Positions 1-6,722 of a stretch of 10,900 nucleotides of DNA are shown here, one piece after another. The stretch covers positions 1 to 10,900 of the forward strand of contig WFQS01000510.1 in the NCBI GenBank assembly GCA_015486915.1, given 5' to 3'. Origin of the DNA: Desulfobacteraceae bacterium (GTDB lineage: Bacteria > Desulfobacterota > Desulfobacteria > Desulfobacterales > Desulfobacteraceae). Each line of letters opens with the position of its first letter. The first letter of the stretch is position 1. The notes below the pieces were generated by a model that did not search any database, was not told the origin of the DNA, and saw only the letters and a list, made by a program, of their open reading frames with translations. The translations under genes and the position numbers were made by a program.

Positions 1-1
1 T

Positions 2-2824
2 AATATCAGGTTGATGTCCCAATTACTAAAGGATAAAGGCTTTGACAATGTCAATTCTGATACCGTTGAAAAAATACTCAGATCCATTGCAAATGACAAG
101 GGGAAAAGCCTTGGCAAAAGCATGAAGATCACCGGCAGAAAGGGCATGGATAAACTCTATGTGTATGTTAAATTTTCATGGCAGGATATAAGAAAAAGGG
201 TGGAACTGCGGCACCAGGCCTCGCGCATTATCCTTGATGCAATTATTCAGCGCCTGCCTATTAATTTAAGAAAAGGCCAGGCCGAGGTTTTATCCCAGTT
301 TTTCATATCCGATATCATGAAGGCCTTTGAAATGGACCTTTTTCTCTGTCAATTTACAGGCGACACAAAATTATTGATTGAAACAAGTCTCTTGTACATG
401 CATGACGTGAAAATTATTACCCTGCAGAACGGCCTTGGAGTGTTCAGGCAGGCCATGACCCTTGTCATGCTCCCTGAAAGCAGAAAAAGGCGGTACACAA
501 AAGGGGATTATGAACCTTTATCCCACCACTATGCCCAGAAAAATGTCCAGGTTCATGTCATGGAAAAATTTGCCAAGCTCGGTCTTACAAAGATCAAAAC
601 CGCACTAAATTTTGTCAGTGATTATTTTGCATCTTCCTGCGATGCCTTTATCAACAGATATTTTCCTGGCCAGAAAGAGATCATTCAGACCGCCATGACG
701 GAAGAGGCCTATAAAAAAATCATCCAGTCCCTTGAAAACGATATCCAGGAGGCAGTTGTTGCAGCACCCCCTGAAAAAAATATTCTGGTTCTTGCAGGAC
801 CGGGATCGGGAAAGACAAAAATAATAGTGCACAGATGTGCATGGCTGATCAAGGCAAAATCCATTGATCCTTCCTCAATTCTTATTTTGTGCTTTAACCA
901 CCAGACCATGCTTGAGTTGAGAAAAAGAATCAAAAAACTTGCAGGAAAAAGCGCAAATTCCGTGACTGCCATGACCTACCACGGTTTTGCCATGCGCCTT
1001 GCAGGCAGATCTTTCTTAGGAAAATCTTTTGTGGGAAAATCTTTTTTGGGTTCCACAAGATCTGTACCCAATGTAACAGGCTATGCATCGGGTCTCACAA
1101 CCCCGGCATCCGGTTCCACGATTCCTGTATCCGGTTTCGCGAGTCTGGTAAATGGTGCTGCAGGCCCTCTTGCTTCTTCAAAACCTCTTTCCGGTTTATC
1201 AAGCTCTGCGGCAGGAGCTACACCCCCTGCAACAGGAGATGTAAATTTTAATCACATCATTGATGAAGCCCTTGAAATATTAAACGGAGACAGGCCGCTT
1301 TCAGGTGTTGAACCATCCGAGGCAAGGGAATATCTGCTTGCATCCTACCGGTATATTCTTGTGGATGAATATCAGGATATTGATGAAAGCCAGTACAGGT
1401 TTATTTCAGCTCTCACCGGCAGACTTGAAAAAGACGGTGAATCGAAAATTTCCATCATGGCGGTGGGGGATGATGACCAGAGCATATACGGGTTCCGCAA
1501 CGCAAGTACAGAATTTATTAAGCTGTTTAAAATGGATTACAATGCGGAAACCTTTTATCTTGTTGAAAACTACAGATCATCATACCCCATTATCCAGGCA
1601 TCTGCCTCGTTGATTGACTTAAATAAAAGCAGGATGAAAAAGGGCATTAAATGCAGAATCAATAAAAAAAGAAAATTCCTTGAACAAAATTATCAGGATA
1701 TTGCGAAAAGGGATCTTGTAAAAATTGTTTCAGCAGGTGATATTGAATCCCAGGCGGTTTTTACTGCAGAACATATAAAGGCCATGATGCTTGAAAATCC
1801 GGAAATAAGTGCCAGTGATTTTGCAGTTATTTCACGCCGGGGAATTTCATATCCTGTTCTTGTTGCCGTGAGAATGGCCCTTGCAAGGGAAAATATCGAT
1901 TTCTGCTATTCCATTAAAAACAGTTCCGGTTTTCCAATGTTTAAAATCCGGGAGATTCAAAATTTTATCCATTATCTTGATGAATATAAGAATAAAAGTT
2001 TACGTCCTTGCGATTTGAAGCGGGAAATCCTTGGAAAATTTAATACAAAAAATACTTTTGTGAACCAGAACACTTTTGTAAACCAGATAGAACAGATACT
2101 TGAATCGTGGTGCACAATTAACAGCGATATGGAGATTTCCGTTTCACTTGCAAAGGATTTTGTCCTTGAAACCCTTGTTGAAGAAAGGCGGGAGCATAAA
2201 ACAGGAACCGGGGTGTTTTTAGGAACGGTTCACAGTGTAAAGGGCATGGAATTTCCCTTTGTATTTATACTTGACGGCGGCTGGAAACAGGGAAAAACAA
2301 GCGAAGATGCAGAAGAGGAACGAAGGCTTTTTTATGTTGGAATGACAAGGGCAGAAAAAAGTCTTTTCCTGTGCAGCCTTGAAAACACCTTTAATCCCCA
2401 TATCAAAAGTTTAAAAGGCAATGATTTCATGGATGAAATAAAGGCTAAATCCTGTAGCATTGCTCAGTTTTCCAATGAATTAACGGTTTCCATTCTCGGC
2501 ATGGCAGACCTTTATCTTGATTTTCCGGGATTTTTCCCAAAAGAGCATGAAATTCACAAAAATCTGTCTCGTCTTGAAACAGGAGAAAAAGTAAGCTTAA
2601 AAGAAATAAAACACAGAATCTATATTGTAAATCAAAATCAGGATATTTTTGCGCTTCTGTCTAAAAAAGGAATAAAAAAATGGAAGCCCCTGATTAACAA
2701 TATTTTAAACGCCAGGGTGCTTGGAATTGTCCAGCGAAAATACAGGAAAGAAGACAAAATATTTTCCGGAAAAATCAAAACAAAATCATGGGAACTTCCC
2801 ATTGTGGAGATTCTCCATAATTAG
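2..2824 (+). CDS. UvrD-type SF1 helicase, C-terminal part of a probable RecQ-UvrD fusion helicase (5' partial)
   Basis: This is an ATP-dependent 3'-5' DNA helicase/translocase, cytoplasmic, presumably acting in repair or recombination. Residues are counted from the TTG at 11. Visible motifs: Walker A GPGSGKT 263-269, TYHGFA (Ib region) near 325, Walker B DEYQD 452-456, motif III AVGDDDQSIYGFR 484-496, motif IV ENYRSS from 519, motif V GTVHSVKGMEF 738-748, and motif VI EEERRLFYVGMTRAE from 768. The 262 residues before Walker A (including VFRQAMTL and HYAQKNVQVHVM) resemble, from memory, the linker between a RecQ half and a UvrD half in fusion helicases of roughly 1,600-1,700 residues. The frame is open from base 2 with no stop, so the TTG at 11 is probably not the start and the RecQ half should lie to the left. 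Oddities are a 75-residue low-complexity insert (336-410) and a repeated NTFVNQ (681-692). The UvrD assignment is firm; the RecQ fusion is an inference from family memory. Confidence 0.85.
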   Translation, partial: NIRLMSQLLKDKGFDNVNSDTVEKILRSIANDKGKSLGKSMKITGRKGMDKLYVYVKFSWQDIRKRVELRHQASRIILDAIIQRLPINLRKGQAEVLSQFFISDIMKAFEMDLFLCQFTGDTKLLIETSLLYMHDVKIITLQNGLGVFRQAMTLVMLPESRKRRYTKGDYEPLSHHYAQKNVQVHVMEKFAKLGLTKIKTALNFVSDYFASSCDAFINRYFPGQKEIIQTAMTEEAYKKIIQSLENDIQEAVVAAPPEKNILVLAGPGSGKTKIIVHRCAWLIKAKSIDPSSILILCFNHQTMLELRKRIKKLAGKSANSVTAMTYHGFAMRLAGRSFLGKSFVGKSFLGSTRSVPNVTGYASGLTTPASGSTIPVSGFASLVNGAAGPLASSKPLSGLSSSAAGATPPATGDVNFNHIIDEALEILNGDRPLSGVEPSEAREYLLASYRYILVDEYQDIDESQYRFISALTGRLEKDGESKISIMAVGDDDQSIYGFRNASTEFIKLFKMDYNAETFYLVENYRSSYPIIQASASLIDLNKSRMKKGIKCRINKKRKFLEQNYQDIAKRDLVKIVSAGDIESQAVFTAEHIKAMMLENPEISASDFAVISRRGISYPVLVAVRMALARENIDFCYSIKNSSGFPMFKIREIQNFIHYLDEYKNKSLRPCDLKREILGKFNTKNTFVNQNTFVNQIEQILESWCTINSDMEISVSLAKDFVLETLVEERREHKTGTGVFLGTVHSVKGMEFPFVFILDGGWKQGKTSEDAEEERRLFYVGMTRAEKSLFLCSLENTFNPHIKSLKGNDFMDEIKAKSCSIAQFSNELTVSILGMADLYLDFPGFFPKEHEIHKNLSRLETGEKVSLKEIKHRIYIVNQNQDIFALLSKKGIKKWKPLINNILNARVLGIVQRKYRKEDKIFSGKIKTKSWELPIVEILHN
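1010..1050 (+). repeat. 15-bp in-frame tandem repeat (SFLGK/SFVGK/SFLG)
   Basis: About 2.7 copies of a 15-bp unit lie inside the helicase gene. They begin at 1010, 1025 and 1040, and each reads TCTTT..T.GGGAAAA or similar. The repeat opens the low-complexity insert between motifs Ib and II. Being a multiple of three, it keeps the reading frame, and the copies differ by only a few bases, so the expansion is probably recent slippage. Confidence 0.75.
2051..2086 (+). repeat. 18-bp in-frame tandem duplication (NTFVNQ x2)
   Basis: Two adjacent 18-bp copies (2051-2068 and 2069-2086) encode NTFVNQ twice. They differ at only two bases, both third codon positions and both silent. This is a second microduplication in the same helicase gene, lying in the 2B/C-terminal part before motif V. 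Confidence 0.8.
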
Positions 2825-2916
2825 CCATGATGTTTATTTTTTTGCGAGCAGACTATCTTTAGCCACAAATTAAAAATTTTGCCAAATTTTGGTATCTGAA
2901 ATTTATCTCTCCTCTC

Positions 2917-2951
2917 AAATATTTATTTGAAACAGGAATAAATATTTTTTT
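2917..2951 (+). terminator. AT-rich hairpin plus T run, probable terminator of the helicase gene
   Basis: A perfect 11-bp inverted repeat, AAATATTTATT (2917-2927) and AATAAATATTT (2937-2947), encloses a 9-base loop and runs straight into seven T residues (2945-2951). It lies 92 bases after the helicase stop. The stem has no G or C, so it would be a weak intrinsic terminator. Confidence 0.45.
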
Positions 2952-3095
2952 CATACTTGAAAGGAAGTACTCCTTGTGTCATATTTATAAGAAAGTCTTT
3001 GTGAAAAAACGTGTAACTTTCATTTTTTGTCAGAATCTTTGATTCTTTGAGGCAAATCTGGGCCAATCCAGATCGGCCTCATGGCCGTTATATTC

Positions 3096-3170
3096 AACCT
3101 CGTTGATGATCGGTTTTGCTGTGTGAATTTATTCACATCTTATTGATTTATCAAGTCAACGAGGTTTTTC
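3096..3170 (+). terminator. branched inverted repeat ending in a T run (terminator or structured RNA)
   Basis: The outer arms AACCTCGTTGA (3096-3106) and TCAACGAGGTT (3156-3166) pair perfectly over 11 bp, and the 3' arm continues into TTTTT. Inside lie two further self-pairing segments: TGTGAA/TTCACA (3122-3137, 4-base loop) and TTGA/TCAA (3143-3154). A third short hairpin, CGGCC-TCAT-GGCCG, sits just upstream at 3074-3087. The shape fits a large intrinsic terminator or the end of a small structured RNA. I recognise no named RNA family. Confidence 0.4.
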
Positions 3171-3529
3171 ATTTTTTTTGATGGTGGATTAAGAATGGCT
3201 GGAACAAGGCTTAAACTGAAAAAGTAAGATAATGGACTAAAAGAGTTATTTGCTGCCGATAGATAAGATAAAGATCACAACAAATCATTTGTGTAGGGAT
3301 TTTTCTCCGAACTGGTTACTTGGGTTGCAGTGCTATACCTGAAAAAATATTTAACCGCTCCGACATGAGTTTTAAAAGGTTAAAAATAACATCAGATTAT
3401 AATTCCGATAATTTGAGCTAAATTTTCGAAAAATTATTCAAAAATTCTGTGCAGCTTTATAATTCTTTGAAATCCAGAACATTTTCGACACTCTTTATTA
3501 ATGAAGTGAGGTATTGCGGGGTTATTCTT

Positions 3530-3649
3530 ATGTACAATTATCCTGATGGGAATTATTACAATGTAAGTGATAGGTTTGTATTTCTCAGTGTACAGGAGAC
3601 ACACGAGCCCATTTTTATGGAAAAAGGTAGGTTTGTCGGTGAGGAATAG
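3530..3649 (+). CDS. small hypothetical ORF upstream of the glycosyltransferase
   Basis: This is a 39-residue ORF, unrecognised, starting MYNYPDGNYYNVSD and rich in aromatic and acidic residues. The ATG at 3530 is preceded by GCGGGG about eight bases upstream, a passable ribosome binding site. An in-frame GTG at 3449 would give 66 residues but has no visible Shine-Dalgarno sequence. Its end overlaps the likely GTG start of the glycosyltransferase (3639) by 11 bases, as expected for translationally coupled genes. It has no signal peptide or membrane segment. It may be a real small gene, the tail of a decayed sugar-cluster gene, or a leader ORF. Confidence 0.3.
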   Translation: MYNYPDGNYYNVSDRFVFLSVQETHEPIFMEKGRFVGEE

Positions 3650-4535
3650 AAAAACTGTAGCGGTTTTGCTGGCTGCCTATAACGGAAAAGCATTTATAGA
3701 CGAACAGCTTGACTCAGTCCTTAATCAACGTGGAGTAGATATGCACTTATTTATTAGTGTTGATTTATCAACAGATGGTACTTATGAATGGTGCAAAACA
3801 TTTGAAGAAGAGCATGAGAATGTCACTGTTTTACGATATGGGGAGCGTTATGGTAGCGCGGCTAAAAATTTTTTCCGATTAATAAAGGATGTAGATTTCT
3901 CTGCATATGCCTATATTGCTTTTGCAGATCAAGACGATATTTGGCTTTCGGATAAGCTATCTCATGGAATAAAGCAAATGAAAAATAATAATGTAGGGGC
4001 TTATTCTGCAAGTGTTATTGCTTTTTGGGATGAGGGGCGTGAAAAATTAATTGATAAATCCCAACCGCAAAGAGAACTTGATTATTTATTTGAGGCGGCA
4101 GGCCCTGGATGTACTTATATGTTTACGAATAAAATGGCGCATCTTATCAAGGGCTACCTAAATCAATTCTCCGAATTGGATGATTTTGTTCTCCATGATT
4201 GGTTGTGTTACGCAATTTTGAGACATAAAAAATATAGTTGGTTTATCGACTCTGTCCCTAAAATGAGGTATAGACAGCACGGTACTAATCAAGTGGGAGC
4301 TAACGCTTCTTTGAAGGGGAAAATGCATCGAATGCACTATATCCTATCCGGTGAAACATTTGATTCCGTAAAACTTCTTATTGATGTTCTGGATATTTCT
4401 TCTGTAGATATTTCATCGAGAAAAGGATTACTTAAACTGGCTTTTAAGGCAAAACAATTACGGAGACGTAGATTAGATCAGGTTTTTGCTTTTATTGCCT
4501 TACTTTTATATACAATAAAAGGCCCTGATATATGA
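3639..4535 (+). CDS. family 2 glycosyltransferase, rhamnosyltransferase-like
   Basis: This cytoplasmic GT-A fold enzyme transfers a sugar from a nucleotide donor to a growing polysaccharide or O-antigen chain. The start is set at GTG 3639 (298 aa) because GGTAGG (3626-3631) lies seven bases upstream. The longer GTG at 3567 adds 24 residues that do not belong to the fold. Residues from the chosen start: LLAAYNG 10-16 at the first strand; FADQDDIW 95-102, holding the metal/nucleotide-binding acidic cluster; HDW 186-188; YRQHG 211-215, the motif typical of WbbL/RfbN-like rhamnosyltransferases. The C-terminus is basic (KQLRRRRLD) and then hydrophobic, fitting membrane association. The usual DDGS after strand 2 reads VDLSTDGT. 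Leucine codons TTA, TTG and CTA are commoner here than in the neighbours, which favour CTT, so the gene may be acquired. Donor and acceptor cannot be told from sequence. Confidence 0.85.
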   Translation: MRNRKTVAVLLAAYNGKAFIDEQLDSVLNQRGVDMHLFISVDLSTDGTYEWCKTFEEEHENVTVLRYGERYGSAAKNFFRLIKDVDFSAYAYIAFADQDDIWLSDKLSHGIKQMKNNNVGAYSASVIAFWDEGREKLIDKSQPQRELDYLFEAAGPGCTYMFTNKMAHLIKGYLNQFSELDDFVLHDWLCYAILRHKKYSWFIDSVPKMRYRQHGTNQVGANASLKGKMHRMHYILSGETFDSVKLLIDVLDISSVDISSRKGLLKLAFKAKQLRRRRLDQVFAFIALLLYTIKGPDI

Positions 4536-4573
4536 ATGTTGTGATTACTGCAGGGCAGTATAGAAAAATATAA
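4532..4573 (+). CDS. 13-codon relay ORF between glycosyltransferase and epimerase
   Basis: The peptide is MNVVITAGQYRKI. Its ATG (4532-4534) overlaps the glycosyltransferase TGA in an ATGA, and its TAA (4571-4573) ends one base before the epimerase ATG at 4575. The epimerase has no good Shine-Dalgarno sequence at the usual distance, so this ORF could pass ribosomes on by termination-reinitiation. The opening MNVVITAG resembles the first strand of an SDR, so it may instead be the stump of a deleted gene. It is too short to prove as expressed. Confidence 0.3.
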   Translation: MNVVITAGQYRKI

Positions 4574-4574
4574 T

Positions 4575-5630
4575 ATGAAAAAGGTTCTTGTGACAGGTGG
4601 TACAGGGGTTGTTGGAAAGACTCTGGTTAAACAGCTGATTAAAAAAGGCTGTGATGTCCGGATTTTAACGAGGCACAAGTTCCATGCAGGTGCCGGAAAT
4701 TTCATTGATTTGACCACTTTTTCCGGAAAAGATCAGGGTGCTCTGAACGGAAAAGATCATAGTCTTTCAAAGATAGAATTGTTTTTCGGGGATATAAGGG
4801 ACGCTAATGCCCTTGCCCGGGCAGTGAAAGATGTGAGTACAGTGTTCCATCTTGCAGCGGTGCTTGATAATTATTCCTTGTCCCGAAAGGATCATTTTCA
4901 GGGGAAAAATCTGTACGATGTTTACAGAGAGGTAAATGTAAAGGCAACTGAGATGCTTGTAAAACAAGCTTGTAAAGCAGGGGTGGACCGTATTGTGTTT
5001 TTCAGCTCAATTTCCGTATATGGTAAAAACGGAAGAGATAATTTCGCAGATGAAACGACTCCTCTTTGTCCCGATTCTCTTTATGCTGTTTCAAAAGCTG
5101 AGGCTGAAAAGTATGTACTTGCAGGTATTAATCATAAAAAACAACCCATTGGTGTTGTTTTAAGACCCGCTTCCGTGTATGGCCCGAGAGAGAAAAAAAA
5201 TTATACAAGGCTTATAAAAATAATGCAGCATGGTTTTTTTGTAACAGTGGGTAAGGGCAGAACAAAACGGACCCTCATACATGACCATGATCTTGCAGGA
5301 GCTGCAATTATTGCAGCAGAAAATTCAAAAGCCTGTGGGAAAATATACAATGTTTCAGATGGCCGCGTTCATTCTTTAAATGATATCAGACGAGCCATTG
5401 CAAAGGTCCTTGATAAAAAATATGTTAATATCCGCATTCCTGAAAAATTGGTTTGTTTTTTGATTTTTCTGCTTGGAAAATTCAAGAATGGAAGATCTAT
5501 TGCTTCGGGACTGGAAAACATGGTGACTGATATGGCTGTTTCTGCAGATAAAATTCAGTATGAACTGGGGTTTAAACCTGAAATACAACTATATGAGGGC
5601 TGGAAAAATGCTGTAAAAAGAGCTCTATAA
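4575..5630 (+). CDS. NAD-dependent epimerase/dehydratase (extended SDR)
   Basis: This cytoplasmic extended short-chain dehydrogenase probably acts on a nucleotide sugar and supplies the adjacent glycosyltransferase. At 351 residues it is a usual length for the family. Visible features: the Rossmann glycine motif TGGTGVVG 7-14, GDIRD after strand 3, FHLAA, SSISVYG 144-150 with the catalytic Ser region, the active-site pair Tyr170...Lys174 in YAVSK, and RPASVYGP, typical of sugar epimerases. The C-terminal part carries a hydrophobic stretch near 295 (VCFLIFLLGK), as in epimerases that work near the membrane. A GKDQGALNGKDH segment near 50-60, with GGAAAAGATCA twice in the DNA, looks like a small internal duplication. 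Start ATG 4575 is chosen because the glycine motif follows at once. The exact substrate (UDP-Glc, UDP-GlcNAc or a deoxyhexose) cannot be told. Confidence 0.85.
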   Translation: MKKVLVTGGTGVVGKTLVKQLIKKGCDVRILTRHKFHAGAGNFIDLTTFSGKDQGALNGKDHSLSKIELFFGDIRDANALARAVKDVSTVFHLAAVLDNYSLSRKDHFQGKNLYDVYREVNVKATEMLVKQACKAGVDRIVFFSSISVYGKNGRDNFADETTPLCPDSLYAVSKAEAEKYVLAGINHKKQPIGVVLRPASVYGPREKKNYTRLIKIMQHGFFVTVGKGRTKRTLIHDHDLAGAAIIAAENSKACGKIYNVSDGRVHSLNDIRRAIAKVLDKKYVNIRIPEKLVCFLIFLLGKFKNGRSIASGLENMVTDMAVSADKIQYELGFKPEIQLYEGWKNAVKRAL

Positions 5631-5672
5631 TTTGACCTGGCTTTGCGGTTTTAATGAAAAATGCCTGGATTT

Positions 5673-5695
5673 TGTTATATTGACATAATAGAACA
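5673..5695. promoter_or_regulatory. 23-bp dyad, candidate operator of the feo operon
   Basis: The left half TGTT-A-TATT (5673-5681) mirrors the right half AATA-G-AACA (5687-5695) across a five-base centre, with eight of nine half-site positions pairing. It overlaps the candidate -35 box at 5680-5685, so a bound protein would block RNA polymerase. It does not look like the standard Fur box. It is the best dyad in the 108-base gap before the regulator gene, which points to autoregulation, but this is inference. Confidence 0.4.
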
Positions 5696-5708
5696 TGTGT
5701 AATAGATT
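5680..5708 (+). promoter_or_regulatory. sigma70-type promoter candidate for the fur-feoA/feoB operon
   Basis: A consensus -35 TTGACA at 5680-5685 is followed, after exactly 17 bases, by TAGATT at 5703-5708 (four of six matches to TATAAT). The predicted start is near 5715, about 25 bases before the ATG at 5739. A CAGGA Shine-Dalgarno sequence lies at 5727-5731. Confidence 0.4.
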
Positions 5709-5738
5709 ACAGGCTATTCTTATTTACAGGACTATTAT

Positions 5739-6722
5739 ATGATGAATATCAGACATGAGCAGGAAATAAAGCAGTTCAGGGATCTTTTCACCGGTGAAGG
5801 TGTGGATGAATTCGAAAACAGATTCAAGATACTTGAAGTTTTTTTACGAATTGAACAACATGTTACAATTGAGGAACTTGTTGATCATCTCAGGCAGGAT
5901 AAAATCTCCATGGAACCGGATTTTGTGGAAGAGACCATGGAATTTTTATGTAAATTTGGATTTGCAAGTAAACTTAAGCTTAACAATGGTCCTGTCCGCT
6001 ATGAACACAGACATCTTGGATGCCACCATGATCATATGATATGTACCAAATGCGGCAAAATTATAGAATTCAGGGATGAAGCACTGGAAAAACAGCAGGT
6101 TCAGCTTGCAGCAGCCTATGGGTTTCATATGCTGCAGCATAAAATGATGATCTACGGTATCTGCTCGGACTGCCTGAAAAAAAGGGAGCTGATTATAAGT
6201 CTTGCAAGGGCAAAACAGGGTGAGCATCTTAAGATAGAAAGTTTTGCAGGAGGGCGAAAAGCTCAGATGAGACTTGCCTCCATGGGGTTGAGACCGGGAG
6301 ATATTATAGATGTGGTCTCAACACAGGGAGGAGGCCAGTCAGTTATCGCTTCAGGTGCCAAACGTTTTGTTATAGGCCAGGGTTTATCGCGGAAAGTGAT
6401 GGTCAAATATACTGAAGATTCACAGTCTTTCGGTTGCCATGATATTGATGATTCTGCAGGTGTCAAGCCTGTAAAATTAATGTTGCTAAGTGAAATGAAG
6501 CAGGGGCAGGAAGGGATAATTGCCCGGGTCGGGGGGCATGGTGTTTTACGGCGCAGGCTCCTTGAAATGGGTATTAACAGGGGAACAAAGGTACATGTTG
6601 AAAAATATGCACCCCTTAAAGATCCCCTTGAAATAATAATAAAGGGATACCATGTTTCACTGAGGGTTGAAGAAGCATCCCATATTACCATTGAGAACAT
6701 AGTCCGGGAGAACAACAGTTGA
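5739..6722 (+). CDS. Fur-family iron regulator fused to two FeoA domains
   Basis: This 327-residue protein joins three units. Residues 1-148 are Fur-like: a winged-helix region, the metal segment CHHDHMICTKCGKIIEF (95-111) with Cys102/Cys105, and a second CSDC pair (142/145) as in Fur/PerR structural zinc sites. Residues about 155-223 and 245-320 are two FeoA (SH3-like) domains, each with the R(L/R)..MG(L/I)..G core (RLASMGLRPGD, RRLLEMGINRGT). FeoA normally stands alone and supports FeoB at the membrane, while Fur represses iron uptake genes, so this chain may couple sensing, repression and FeoB control. The usual T-V-Y-R recognition helix is replaced by PDFVEETMEFL, so DNA specificity probably differs from classical Fur. 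A CAGGA sits seven bases before ATG 5739; a second ATG follows at 5742. The stop overlaps the feoB TTG. The domain calls are firm; the joint function is inferred. Confidence 0.85.
   Translation: MMNIRHEQEIKQFRDLFTGEGVDEFENRFKILEVFLRIEQHVTIEELVDHLRQDKISMEPDFVEETMEFLCKFGFASKLKLNNGPVRYEHRHLGCHHDHMICTKCGKIIEFRDEALEKQQVQLAAAYGFHMLQHKMMIYGICSDCLKKRELIISLARAKQGEHLKIESFAGGRKAQMRLASMGLRPGDIIDVVSTQGGGQSVIASGAKRFVIGQGLSRKVMVKYTEDSQSFGCHDIDDSAGVKPVKLMLLSEMKQGQEGIIARVGGHGVLRRRLLEMGINRGTKVHVEKYAPLKDPLEIIIKGYHVSLRVEEASHITIENIVRENNS

Larger units (their letters stand above)
2825..3529. other. gene-poor intergenic region between helicase and sugar cluster
   Basis: I see no recognisable gene on either strand over about 700 bases, only very short ORFs. 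It contains an AT-rich 11-bp inverted repeat with a T run near the helicase stop. Several short hairpins follow (AGAATC/GATTCT at 3032-3046, CGGCC/GGCCG at 3074-3087), and then a branched inverted repeat at 3096-3170. From about 3180 to 3450 I see no structure that I can name. It could be a decayed insertion or gene remnant, but I recognise none. Confidence 0.5.

Noticed and set aside
1305..1613. 102-codon + strand frame inside the helicase
   Set aside because: It overlaps the Walker B and motif III coding region in another frame, and its composition is not protein-like.
2961..2975. AAGGA/TCCTT near-palindrome
   Set aside because: Only five pairing bases around AGTAC in AT-rich sequence; expected by chance.
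3096..3166. Second MITE at the 11-bp inverted repeat
   Set aside because: No flanking target duplication was found (the flanks differ), the ends do not match the GTAA type, and the 3' arm runs into T residues, which fits a terminator or RNA better.
3449..3529. GTG-initiated extension of the small ORF to 66 residues
   Set aside because: No Shine-Dalgarno sequence upstream of 3449; the ATG at 3530 is the more credible start, and even that is weak.
3567..3638. Longer glycosyltransferase start at GTG 3567
   Set aside because: It lacks a ribosome site and the 24 extra residues precede the first strand of the fold; GTG 3639 has GGTAGG at a seven-base distance.
6263..6715. 150-codon open frame on the - strand
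   Set aside because: Opposite the two FeoA domains, which are clearly the coding strand; the product resembles no family I know.
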